From assembly GCA_900545655.1 (NCBI GenBank), contig UQZY01000021.1, positions 1-35,280 on the forward strand: a DNA stretch of 35,280 bases, given 5' to 3'. Both the position numbers and the translations under genes were made by a program. A model generated the notes under the pieces. It worked only from the letters and a program-made list of their open reading frames with translations. It had not been told where the DNA came from and searched no databases. Positions 16,283 through 24,600 of the stretch are shown here, piece by piece (the stretch's first letter is position 1; each line of letters begins with the position of its first letter). The stretch is from an uncultured Oscillospiraceae bacterium. Lineage in GTDB: Bacteria > Bacillota > Clostridia > Oscillospirales > Acutalibacteraceae.

Positions 16283-16534
16283 TCAGCCCTTAAGGCCTCT
16301 TGACTGTCTGTCCATATCCTCAACAACGATGTCGAAGATTTCTCCGAGAGAGCGGCAGTATTCAAGAACCTTCCACGGCTCATTAGTGTGATAGTGAATC
16401 TTTATAAGGTCGATGTCTCCTACCGCGAGCAGACAGTCGCCTTTGAAGTTTTTCATGAAGTAATCATGAATATCATCCTCGTCAAGGTCTTCTCCTTCAA
16501 TGAGAAGCTGTGTGTCGTATCTGTATTCTTCCAC
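16283..16534 (-). CDS. Stand-alone FakA/YloV C-terminal-type domain (83 aa)
   Basis: The core GDCLLAVGDIDLIKIHYHTNEPWKVLEYCRSLGEIFDIVVEDM closely resembles the segment GDSLxVVGDDDLIKIHVHTNxPGKVLEYALKLGEL...NM in fatty acid kinase FakA (YloV, DAK2 superfamily), which follows the kinase domain and contributes to acyl-chain transfer with FakB/DegV proteins. Here it is a complete small gene with its own GTG start and AAAGGATG site, without any DAK2 kinase domain. Small proteins of this sort in Clostridia carry the odd label 'kinase to dihydroxyacetone kinase', but it should not have kinase activity by itself. It lies last in a minus-strand set after the DHHW protein gene (32-base gap). A role as a fatty-acid-handling or regulatory partner is inference. 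Confidence 0.78.
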   Translation of the reverse strand: MEEYRYDTQLLIEGEDLDEDDIHDYFMKNFKGDCLLAVGDIDLIKIHYHTNEPWKVLEYCRSLGEIFDIVVEDMDRQSRGLKG

Positions 16535-16566
16535 TTATAAACATCCTTTCTGTTTCCGCATACGCA

Positions 16567-17679
16567 CTAGCCGAGCATCTTTTCAAGCGCTGCCTTGTAT
16601 GTGGGGTTAGACGGTGCAAATGTATAATTCACAAAAAGCACATCCGTTATACTGTTGTTGTTTACGAACTGTGTAAGATTCACGTCTCCGCGGCGCGGGT
16701 CAAGAACAAAGACCTCTTCAAAGTTATCCACAAGAAACGGAGCGAGTGCATTTCCGTAAGACTCTTTTATGATGGCAATCTTTCTTCCGTTTTTGTTAGC
16801 CGTCACAATTTTTTCAACGGGATTGTCGCCCTCAATAAAGCAAAGGTATTTATTGCTTCCGGAAACACTCTCCGAAACAATCTTCATCGCCCTGCCGTTT
16901 GTAAGAGATGCATCTTGATAAATGGTTCCCTTCGCCTCTGTAAGAGGAAGAAAATACTCAACGTAATCCGGGTCGTTTGCAAGGCTCGCCGAGAATTGCT
17001 TAAAGCTTCCTACAAACCCGTCAATGCGTCCCGTTTTATGGTCCTCAAGCTTTGTCGGAGTGAAGCCCGCAGCTTTTCCGAGTGCGGTATAAGCATAGTA
17101 TGCGCCTCTTGCCGTCCAGTGATGATCGGTCCTGAAATAAACATACTCATTCGCATGCGGAACAATCGCCGAATATGCGTCTACCGATTTTACGTTTTTC
17201 CCTGACAGCGCGGAATATGCAAGCTTTATGCCCTCCTTCTGCGACCTGTTTCCCGTCCTGTAGGAATCCGGGCCGTAAAGCTCTATGGAAGTCGGTGCAA
17301 GCATAACATACACGGAAACGTTCGGAACCTTTGCACCGAATGCGGATATGATCTCTCCGTAGTGCTGAAGACTCTTAGGTGCTATACCGTAAAGCTCCAT
17401 GCATCTGTTCCCCTGGATGGCAACACTTCTTGTTATCTCATAATCGGGAGCAGAGGTCGGCGGCAATGTAACCTCTGTTGTACTCGAGGCCTCCGGCTTG
17501 GTTTCTTTCTTTGTTTCGTTTGCGGCAGTCTGGCTTTTGCTCTCCTTGGTATCCTCAGGTTTCTTTGTGTCCGCACCTTTTCCGAATACAAGTACGCAGA
17601 CAATAACGGCAACCACGACCACTACGGATGCAATTGCAATCGGAATCTGTTTTTTCTCAAAAGCCTTGATATGCGCCAT
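16567..17679 (-). CDS. DHHW-motif protein, membrane anchored (AlgX/SGNH-like)
   Basis: 370 residues. Residues 1-11 are cytosolic, 12-32 form a membrane anchor (IPIAIASVVVVVAVIVCVLVF), and 35-78 form a Lys/Glu/Thr-rich linker. An extracellular domain follows with the DHHW signature TDHHWTARG (D185 H186 H187 W188) and a late KESYGNALAPFL stretch. DHHW proteins are related to AlgX/AlgJ and the SGNH hydrolase fold and usually assist O-acylation of surface polysaccharides beside an MBOAT acyltransferase. No MBOAT gene is in this window, so the partner must be elsewhere. GAGGAAA precedes the ATG. Transcribed after the metallophosphoesterase gene (23-base gap) and before the FakA-type domain gene. 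Confidence 0.85.
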   Translation of the reverse strand: MAHIKAFEKKQIPIAIASVVVVVAVIVCVLVFGKGADTKKPEDTKESKSQTAANETKKETKPEASSTTEVTLPPTSAPDYEITRSVAIQGNRCMELYGIAPKSLQHYGEIISAFGAKVPNVSVYVMLAPTSIELYGPDSYRTGNRSQKEGIKLAYSALSGKNVKSVDAYSAIVPHANEYVYFRTDHHWTARGAYYAYTALGKAAGFTPTKLEDHKTGRIDGFVGSFKQFSASLANDPDYVEYFLPLTEAKGTIYQDASLTNGRAMKIVSESVSGSNKYLCFIEGDNPVEKIVTANKNGRKIAIIKESYGNALAPFLVDNFEEVFVLDPRRGDVNLTQFVNNNSITDVLFVNYTFAPSNPTYKAALEKMLG

Positions 17680-17702
17680 TCTGGTTTCCTCTTTTCAAAA
17701 AA

Positions 17703-18407
17703 TTAACTCTGTCTTTGCAGAATCGACTTGCCTGTATTTACTTCAAGTATATTTGAAAAGACCGCAATCTGAGAACCGGAAATATACTTGTCGAGATGAA
17801 GACTTCCGAAGTACCACTTTGAGTACTCGCAGGAATTTCCCAGTTCTTCAAGATATGTGTTCAGCAAAGTAAGTCTGGTCTTTTCAACACTTTTAAGCTG
17901 TAAAAAATCTTTTATCCGGGCAGAGGGCTCATGTGTGATAACGATATCCACCTTGTTCCCGTTTCTCTCCATGTTTTCTGCACCCTCTATAAGCTCCTGC
18001 TGATTCGGGTTTTCCTCTTTTGACCAGGTATTGTTTGCAAAACGGATTTCAAGGTCCGGGCTTTCGCCGCCGCCCATGGTAAAGACCTTCAGTCCCTCTA
18101 TTTCAAACACCTGACCCCTCATGAGGTGGTAGAGATTTCCGCAGATATGATGAACCTTTCCGCCGTTCCACTCACTCACCTCATACTTGTTTAAAAGCTT
18201 AAAGTTTTCGTGAGTTCCGTCTATAAAACAAATGTTGTATTTCTTGTTTCCGAGCTTCGTAAGAAGCTTTGCCTCTTCCTTCGAGCCATCCCATATGAAG
18301 CCGAAATCACCGCATATAATAAGAGTGTCACCCTTCTTCAGCTTCCTTGCTGCGGGTGTTCTGAAGCGGTCGATGTCGCCGTGAATGTCTCCGGTTACAT
18401 ATACCAT
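17703..18407 (-). CDS. Metallophosphoesterase (calcineurin-like)
   Basis: 234 residues. The calcineurin-like fold shows its dinuclear metal motifs in order: GDIHGD (D7, H9), GDFGF, DGTHENF in place of the usual GNHE, and ITHEPS. Phosphatase or phosphodiesterase of the cytosol; the substrate is unknown. The ATG at 18407 is preceded by GGGAAGTG. An in-frame TTG at 18422 overlaps that site and is less likely. Its promoter at 18427-18454 starts the minus-strand set metallophosphoesterase, DHHW protein, FakA-type domain. Confidence 0.85.
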   Translation of the reverse strand: MVYVTGDIHGDIDRFRTPAARKLKKGDTLIICGDFGFIWDGSKEEAKLLTKLGNKKYNICFIDGTHENFKLLNKYEVSEWNGGKVHHICGNLYHLMRGQVFEIEGLKVFTMGGGESPDLEIRFANNTWSKEENPNQQELIEGAENMERNGNKVDIVITHEPSARIKDFLQLKSVEKTRLTLLNTYLEELGNSCEYSKWYFGSLHLDKYISGSQIAVFSNILEVNTGKSILQRQS

Positions 18408-18426
18408 TTTTTCACTTCCCAAAAAT

Positions 18427-18454
18427 ATATTAGTTAAAAAATTTAATAAGTCAA
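18427..18454 (-). promoter_or_regulatory. Promoter of the metallophosphoesterase operon
   Basis: Minus-strand TTGACT (18449-18454), 16-base spacer, TAATAT -10 (18427-18432). The leader before the ATG would be short, about 13 bases. Confidence 0.6.
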
Positions 18455-18478
18455 CAATGTAATAAGAATTTTAACTCT

Positions 18479-18514
18479 ATTGTTATCTATTTTAACATTA
18501 TTGTTATTTATTTT
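18479..18514. promoter_or_regulatory. Direct repeats in the divergent promoter region
   Basis: ATTGTTATCTATTTT (18479-18493) and ATTGTTATTTATTTT (18500-18514) are 14/15 identical and 21 bases apart, that is two DNA turns on the same face. They lie between the metallophosphoesterase promoter and the dacF promoter. They may be a tandem binding site for a regulator of one or both directions. Confidence 0.45.
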
Positions 18515-18526
18515 GTAAAAGAGACC

Positions 18527-18535
18527 TGCTATACT
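18527..18535 (+). promoter_or_regulatory. Extended -10 promoter of dacF
   Basis: TGCTATACT supplies a TGN-extended -10 (TATACT 18530-18535), about 35 bases before the ATG. There is no good -35 box. An alternative is TTGTAA with TATACA at 17 bases. Confidence 0.5.
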
Positions 18536-18570
18536 TATACAATAATACAATATTCACAAGGTGGTTGTCT

Positions 18571-20049
18571 ATGAAAAAAAGATTAACATTTATCTTTTCT
18601 CTTGTGTTAATTTTTTCCTGTATATTTTCTGTTCCGGCACATGCCGCATACAACGATGAGGTTGAATTCGAATCAAAGATAGTCTATATGGAAAGCCTCG
18701 ACAGGGGAACCGTTATTTTTAATAAAAATTCCGACAAAAAAACCTCTGAAGCATCCCTTACTAAAATCACCACAGCTATGGTTGTGCTTGATAACTGCAA
18801 GGATCTCGACACGGTTGTAACCGTATCTCAAAAGGTTATGGATACTCTGGCAGGGACAAACAGTTCCACTGCGGGCATCTCGGTAGGAGAACAGCTCACG
18901 GTCAGACAGCTTTTAAACCTCATGCTCATAAAAAGTGCCAATGAAGCAGCCAGTATTCTTGCGGATTATGTGGGCGGAGATATCGCCTCATTCGTGGAAA
19001 TGATGAATAAATTCGCCGCAGACCTCGGCTGCAAAAACACACATTACACAAACCCTCACGGTCTTGATGAAGAGGATCACTACAGCACGGCGGAGGACAT
19101 TGCAAAAATCATAAAATACGCTCTCAAAAATGAAACATTCCGGGAGATTGTTGCCTCACCGTCATATACATTGGAGGCTACAAATAAAAGGGACACCATT
19201 TCTTACCCAAGTACAAACCTCATGCTGCAGAGCAACAGTATGTACTACTATGAATACTGCAAGGGTATAAAAACGGGAACAACCGAAAATGCGGGCAAAT
19301 GCCTTGCCTCTTATGCAACAAAGAACGGTTACTCCTATCTCTGCATCATCATCGGCGCTCCTGAAAAGGACAGCAACGGTTACGCCGTAAACTACGCCTT
19401 CAAGGAAACAAAAAAGGCATATGAATGGGTCTTCAACAACATAAAACTCAAGGTAGTTGCCGAGCCGTCGGATGTTGTGACAGTGGTTGACGTTGACCTC
19501 GCAAAAAAGGTCGACCATGTGCGGTTGGTGCCGAGTGAAGAGGCAACCGCTCTCGTTCCGGCGAGCGTCGACCCGTCGGCGATACTTATCGAGCCCATAA
19601 AGGACAGCATTCCGAAGGACATCAAGGCCCCCATAAAGGCGGGAACCGTTCTCGGAAAGGCAAACGTCATGTATGCCGGAGATGTTCTCTACACAATTGA
19701 CCTCGTTGCCGGTGAAAACGTCGACAGAAGCTTCTTTTCGTATATCGGGTACCTCATAAAGAACTTTTTTTCTTCCTCCGTTATGAAGATTGTTCTTGTG
19801 GTTGTAGGAATTGCCCTTGCTTTTTATATCCTTGTAAACATCATTTATTCAAAAAAGAAGAAGGATCGCAGAATAAGAGTTGTACACGGGTACAGAGAAG
19901 CGGAAAACCTGAAAAAGAAAAACAGTAACCGTGGCGCGGGCACAGGCAGTTCCGATTACGGCAGCCGCAGAAGTAGCAACAACAACACAAGCAGCGTAAA
20001 ACACGGTAATCGTACCAATCGCGGAAATAAACGCACTCGCGGAAGATAA
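18571..20049 (+). CDS. dacF: D-alanyl-D-alanine carboxypeptidase (DacF-like, class C PBP)
   Basis: Trims the terminal D-Ala from peptidoglycan stem peptides outside the membrane. 492 residues with a clear signal peptide (KRLTFIFSLVLIFSCIFSVPAHA, cleavage near 25). The penicillin-binding motifs are SLTK at 62-65 (nucleophile S62), SAN at 122-124 and KTG at 234-236. A C-terminal PBP5-type beta domain follows. Unlike the usual amphipathic helix, the C-terminus has a full membrane segment (about 408-430, VMKIVLVVVGIALAFYILVNIIY) and a basic Asn/Ser/Arg-rich tail. AAGGTGG at 18558-18564 sets the ATG at 18571; an upstream TTG at 18565 abuts it with no spacing. Confidence 0.93.
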   Translation: MKKRLTFIFSLVLIFSCIFSVPAHAAYNDEVEFESKIVYMESLDRGTVIFNKNSDKKTSEASLTKITTAMVVLDNCKDLDTVVTVSQKVMDTLAGTNSSTAGISVGEQLTVRQLLNLMLIKSANEAASILADYVGGDIASFVEMMNKFAADLGCKNTHYTNPHGLDEEDHYSTAEDIAKIIKYALKNETFREIVASPSYTLEATNKRDTISYPSTNLMLQSNSMYYYEYCKGIKTGTTENAGKCLASYATKNGYSYLCIIIGAPEKDSNGYAVNYAFKETKKAYEWVFNNIKLKVVAEPSDVVTVVDVDLAKKVDHVRLVPSEEATALVPASVDPSAILIEPIKDSIPKDIKAPIKAGTVLGKANVMYAGDVLYTIDLVAGENVDRSFFSYIGYLIKNFFSSSVMKIVLVVVGIALAFYILVNIIYSKKKKDRRIRVVHGYREAENLKKKNSNRGAGTGSSDYGSRRSSNNNTSSVKHGNRTNRGNKRTRGR

Positions 20050-20073
20050 CGATAAAAAAGCATAAACGCAAAC

Positions 20074-20106
20074 AAGCGGTACAGAACCTAACGTTCTGTA
20101 CCGCTT
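20074..20106. terminator. Hairpin terminator between convergent dacF and gapA
   Basis: Perfect 14-bp stem (20074-20087 with 20093-20106), 5-base loop. On the minus strand a T-rich stretch follows (T-run at 20059-20054), so it suits gapA; the plus side is less T-rich. Confidence 0.8.
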
Positions 20107-20158
20107 ATATACTGTCTCTTAATTGTTATTGCTTTTTCCGACTGTTATCGAAATACAA

Positions 20159-21172
20159 TCAGCCAAGCTCTGCAAAGTACTTTATTGTACGAACCATCTG
20201 GCTTGTGTAAGAGTTCTCGTTGTCGTACCAAGCAACAACCTGTACCTGCCAAAGACCGTCGCCGATCTCAGTTACCATTGTCTGTGTTGCGTCGAAAAGA
20301 GAACCTTCGGTGATACCGATGATATCAGAAGAAACAAGAGGCTCCTCTGTGTATCCGAATGAAGCACTTGAAGCGTTCTTCATTGCCTCGTTTATGCAGT
20401 CAACACAAACCTTGTCCTTCTTAACTACTGCAACAAGAATTGTTGTAGAGCCGGTAGGTGTAGGAACACGCTGTGCGGAACCGATAAGCTTGCCGTTAAG
20501 CTCGGGAATTACAAGACCGATTGCCTTTGCAGCTCCTGTTGAGTTAGGAACTATGGAGCAGGCTGCGGCACGTGCTCTTCTGAGGTCTCCCTTTCTGTGA
20601 GGTCCGTCAAGAACCATCTGGTCACCTGTGTAAGCGTGAACTGTAGTCATGATACCGCTCTGAACAGGAGCATAGTCGTTGAGAGCCTTTGCCATAGGAG
20701 CAAGACAGTTTGTTGTGCATGAAGCAGCTGAAATGATCTTGTCGTCCTTTGTAAGAGTCTTCTCATTTACACCGTAAACGATTGTCGGAAGGTCGTTACC
20801 TGCCGGTGCGGAAATAACAACTTTCTTTGCACCTGCTTTGATATGTGCTTCAGCCTTTGCCTTTGAAGTATAGAAGCCAGTACACTCAAGAACAACGTCT
20901 ACTCCGATTTCACCCCAAGGAAGATTGTTTGCGTCTGCTTCCTTGTAAATCTTAATTTCTTTTCCGTCAACTACGATAGAGTCCTCTTTTGCGGAAACCT
21001 TGTCAGCAAGAGCGTATCTGCCCTGAGCTGAGTCATACTTAAGAAGATGAGCGAGCATTTTAGGATCGGTAAGGTCGTTTATAGCAACTACCTCGTATCC
21101 TTCTGCGCCAAACATCTGACGGAAAGCAAGACGTCCGATACGGCCAAAACCGTTGATTGCAACTTTAACCAT
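20159..21172 (-). CDS. gapA: Glyceraldehyde-3-phosphate dehydrogenase
   Basis: NAD-linked glycolytic enzyme that oxidises and phosphorylates glyceraldehyde-3-phosphate. 337 residues. Rossmann motif NGFGRIGR at 8-14, D33 in AINDLTD consistent with NAD preference, catalytic C152 in SAASCTTNCLAPM, and the sequence WYDNENSYTSQMVRT near the C-terminus. GGGAGG is positioned before the ATG. It is divergent from the pyruvate:ferredoxin oxidoreductase run. It has its own promoter and a perfect palindrome in the leader, so it is likely under repressor control. Confidence 0.98.
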   Translation of the reverse strand: MVKVAINGFGRIGRLAFRQMFGAEGYEVVAINDLTDPKMLAHLLKYDSAQGRYALADKVSAKEDSIVVDGKEIKIYKEADANNLPWGEIGVDVVLECTGFYTSKAKAEAHIKAGAKKVVISAPAGNDLPTIVYGVNEKTLTKDDKIISAASCTTNCLAPMAKALNDYAPVQSGIMTTVHAYTGDQMVLDGPHRKGDLRRARAAACSIVPNSTGAAKAIGLVIPELNGKLIGSAQRVPTPTGSTTILVAVVKKDKVCVDCINEAMKNASSASFGYTEEPLVSSDIIGITEGSLFDATQTMVTEIGDGLWQVQVVAWYDNENSYTSQMVRTIKYFAELG

Positions 21173-21209
21173 TGTAATGTCCTCCCACTAAATTTTTGAA
21201 GAAATGATA

Positions 21210-21227
21210 TTGACAAAAATTTGTCAA
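21210..21227. promoter_or_regulatory. 18-bp palindrome, candidate Rex-type operator of gapA
   Basis: TTGACAAAAATTTGTCAA has 8-base arms around a 2-base centre with no mismatch. It lies at about +3 to +20 of the predicted gapA transcript, where a repressor would block initiation or escape. It fits the Rex operator framework TTGnnAAnnnnTTnnCAA (Rex senses NADH/NAD), but the inner bases differ from the usual clostridial TTGTTAA arm. Confidence 0.6.
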
Positions 21228-21236
21228 TCTAAAAAT

Positions 21237-21264
21237 ATTATATACATAGTTTGAAAATATGCAA
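21237..21264 (-). promoter_or_regulatory. gapA promoter
   Basis: Minus-strand TTGCAT (21259-21264), 16-base spacer, perfect TATAAT (21237-21242). The predicted start near 21230 gives a leader of about 58 bases. Confidence 0.78.
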
Positions 21265-21385
21265 GCATTTTATTCATTTTTTGAAAAAGTTCTGTGAAAT
21301 ATTGTGAATTATATTAAAACATGAATGATTTTCTCTTGTTTTTTTATATAAAATATTGTTTAATTACATTTAATTATTATTCCCC

Positions 21386-21403
21386 GGACACTATATATTG
21401 TCC
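21386..21403. repeat. Inverted repeat GGACA-N8-TGTCC
   Basis: GGACACTATATATTGTCC lies in the middle of the gapA-nifJ intergenic region, upstream of both promoters. A dimeric regulator site is possible; the GC-rich arms stand out in very AT-rich surroundings. Confidence 0.4.
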
Positions 21404-21467
21404 AAGATTATAACATCACCGCCAAAAAACGTCTATATTTAAATCATTATCAAAAAAATTTCTTCAG

Positions 21468-21495
21468 TTGTATGGTTTTTGGGGACTTGTAAAAT
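21468..21495 (+). promoter_or_regulatory. Candidate promoter of the pyruvate:ferredoxin oxidoreductase gene
   Basis: TTGTAT (21468-21473), 16-base spacer, TAAAAT (21490-21495). The leader would be about 190 bases and contains AGTATCATAATACT (21508-21521), a Rex-like site (21523-21540) and a possible hairpin GCCGG...CCGGC (21581-21610). Confidence 0.5.
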
Positions 21496-21522
21496 CTCAT
21501 TACTCGGAGTATCATAATACTG

Positions 21523-21540
21523 TTGTTTTTTTTTTAACAA
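21523..21540. promoter_or_regulatory. Rex-like operator upstream of nifJ
   Basis: TTGTTTTTTTTTTAACAA agrees with the clostridial Rex consensus TTGTTAANNNNTTAACAA at 12 of 14 defined positions. It sits shortly after the predicted transcription start. The long T-run lowers its specificity, so this is a candidate only. Confidence 0.45.
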
Positions 21541-21693
21541 TCTTTTGTTTTACATTTTTTATGGGTACCTATACAAAGGTGCCGGTTGTATGTCCCGTAC
21601 ATCGTCCGGCCGGCTGCAATGCCGCTCATAGAAGTTTATAATAGATACTATAAATATAAATGTGAAAGAGACTTATTCAGGAGGTTTTCATCT

Positions 21694-24600
21694 ATGGAGA
21701 GAAAAATCAAGACCATGGACGGCAACACTGCCGCTGCGCATGTTTCGTATGCGTTTACCGAAGTTGCTGCCATCTACCCTATCACCCCATCATCCGTAAT
21801 GGCAGAGGTAACGGATGAAATGGCTACTGCAGGTACGAAGAACCTTTTCGGACAGACCGTAAAGATTGCCGAGATGCAGTCCGAGGGCGGTGCCGCAGGT
21901 GCGGTACACGGCTCACTTTCAGCAGGTGCCCTCACAACAACCTACACCGCATCACAGGGACTTCTTCTCATGATCCCCAATATGTACAAAATAGCCGGAG
22001 AGCTTCTTCCCGGCGTTATGCATGTTTCTGCCCGCTGCGTGGCAACACATGCTCTGAATATCTTCGGAGACCACTCCGACATCTACGCATGCAGACAGAC
22101 AGGCTATGCTATGCTCTGCTCCTCAAACGTTCAGGAGGTTATGGACCTCGGTGCGGTTGCGCACCTCTCATCTATAAAAGGAAGAGTTCCTTTCCTTCAC
22201 TTCTTCGACGGCTTCCGTACCTCACACGAAATCCAGAAGATAAAGGTATGGGACTATGATACTCTCGGTGAGATGCTTGACTGGGACGCAGTGAATGAGT
22301 TCCGCAGACGTTCTCTCAATCCGGAGCATCCGGTTCTCCGCGGTTCCGCACAGAACCCCGACATCTTCTTCCAGGCAAGAGAAGCATGCAACAAGTACTA
22401 TGACGAAATCGTAGACGTTACCGAAAACTACATGAATGAAGTAAACAAAAGAATCGGTACCGACTACAAGCTCTTTAACTACTACGGCGCAAAGGATGCC
22501 GAGCACGTAATAGTTGCCATGGGCTCTGTATGTGACACCATAGAAGAAACCATTGACTACCTTGCAGCAAAGGGCGAAAAAGTCGGCCTTATCAAGGTAC
22601 GTCTTTACAGACCGTTCTCACAGAAGCATCTCCTTGCAGCTCTTCCGGAGACAGTAAAGACTATCTCCGTTCTTGACAGAACAAAGGAGCCGGGTTCATT
22701 CGGTGAGCCTCTCTTCCTCGACGTTCTCGCTGCTATCAAGGGAACAAAATTTGACGGTGTTAAGGTTCTCGGAGGTCGTTACGGTCTCGGCTCAAAGGAC
22801 ACCGTACCTTCACATATCATTCCTGTTTTTGAAAACATGAAGCTTGACGCTCCGAAAGAGAGATTCACTCTCGCCATCAATGATGACGTTACAGGTCTTT
22901 CTCTTCCGGAATCAGGGGTTGTTGACACAGCTCCGCAGGGAACTATCTGTTGTAAATTCTGGGGTCTCGGCTCCGACGGTACGGTAGGTGCCAACAAGAA
23001 CTCGATAAAGATTATCGGCGACAACACGGACATGTATGCTCAAGGATACTTCTCATACGACTCAAAGAAATCCGGCGGTATCACTGTTTCACACCTTCGC
23101 TTCGGTAAGAATCCGATCAAATCAACATACCTTATCAACCGTGCGGACTTCGTTGCATGTCACAACGAGTCATACGTAACAAAGTATAACATGGTTGAGG
23201 ATATCAAGCCGGGCGGAACATTCCTTCTCAACTGTCAGTGGAAAACTATCGACGAGCTCGACAGAAATCTCCCGGGCGACATGAAGGCATATATCGCAAA
23301 CAACAACATCAAGTTCTATACAATTGACGCATCCGACATCGCTATAAGCGTAGGTCTCGGAAACAGAGTAAGCACCATTCTTCAGTCCGCTTTCTTCAAG
23401 CTCACGGGCATTCTTCCGCAGGAAAAGGCTATTGAGCTCATGAAGGCTGCGGCAACAAAGTCATTCAGCAAAAAGGGTGACGACATCGTAAGAATGAACC
23501 ACGAAGCAATTGACGCCGGTGCAACAGCAGTTGTAAAGGTTGACGTTCCGGATTCATGGAAGTCCGCTTCGGGAAGCATAGAGGTTGAAGAGATTCATAC
23601 CGACAAGCCTGCTCTCAACAAGTTTGTAAACGACATCCTTATTCCGGCAAACAAGCAGCAGGGAGACAAGATTCCCGTTTCGGCATTTGCTGACATCGTA
23701 GACGGTACATCGCCGTCCGGTACAGCAGCATTTGAAAAACGCGGTATCGCACTTTACGTTCCCGAGTGGCAGCCGGATAAGTGTATTCAGTGTAACCAGT
23801 GCGCATACGTTTGTCCTCACGCTGTTATTCGTCCTCTTGCTCTCAGCGAGGAAGAGGCAAAGAACGCTCCCGAAGGCATGAAGCTTACAGACATGAAGGG
23901 TCTTCCGGGATACAAGTTCACCATGACTCTTTCACCTATGGACTGTACGGGCTGCGGCTCCTGCGTAAACATCTGTCCCGCAGGCGCAAAGGACAAGGCA
24001 AACAATGCTCTTGTTATGAAGCCGCTTGAGACACAGAAGGATAAGGAAGAAGGCTTCATCTTCGGTACAAAGACCGTTATAGATGCTGCCGTAACTGAAA
24101 AATTCAGTCCTGAAACAGTTAAGGGCTCTCAGTTCCTCACACCGCTTCTTGAATTCTCGGGTGCATGTGCAGGCTGCGGAGAAACACCTTACGCAAAGCT
24201 CGTTACTCAGCTCTTCGGCGACAGAATGTACGTTGCAAACGCAACCGGATGTTCTTCAATCTGGGGCAACTCGGCTCCGAGCACACCGTATACCACAAAC
24301 CTTGAAGGAAAGGGTCCGGCATGGTCCAACTCACTCTTTGAGGATAACGCAGAGTTCGGCTACGGCATGAAGCTCGCAAACGACCAGATTCGTGAGAACC
24401 TTGCCAACAGAGTCCATAAGTTTACAACCTCAGACAACAGCGAAATTGCCGCTGCCGCTAACGAGTGGCTCAACACATACAACGACGGAGAAGCTTCAAA
24501 GAAGGCTTCGGCTAACCTCGTAAAGGCTCTTGAGGGAGCAAACGACAAGGATGCTGAGTTTATTCTTGAGAACAAGGATTATCTCGTTAAGAAGTCACAG

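Noticed and set aside
16510..17205. 231-residue plus-strand frame
   Set aside because: Fully antisense to the DHHW gene, which has clear family motifs; composition is implausible (Cys/Arg/Val-rich, no domain).
21295..21325. Rex half-site TTGTGAA in the gapA-nifJ region
   Set aside because: A single half-site (ATTGTGAATTATATT) without the matching TTCACAA arm; not enough to call an operator.
21586..21693. 36-codon upstream extension of PFOR
   Set aside because: It falls in the leader hairpin. The internal ATG at 21694 has AGGAGG and starts like other PFORs.
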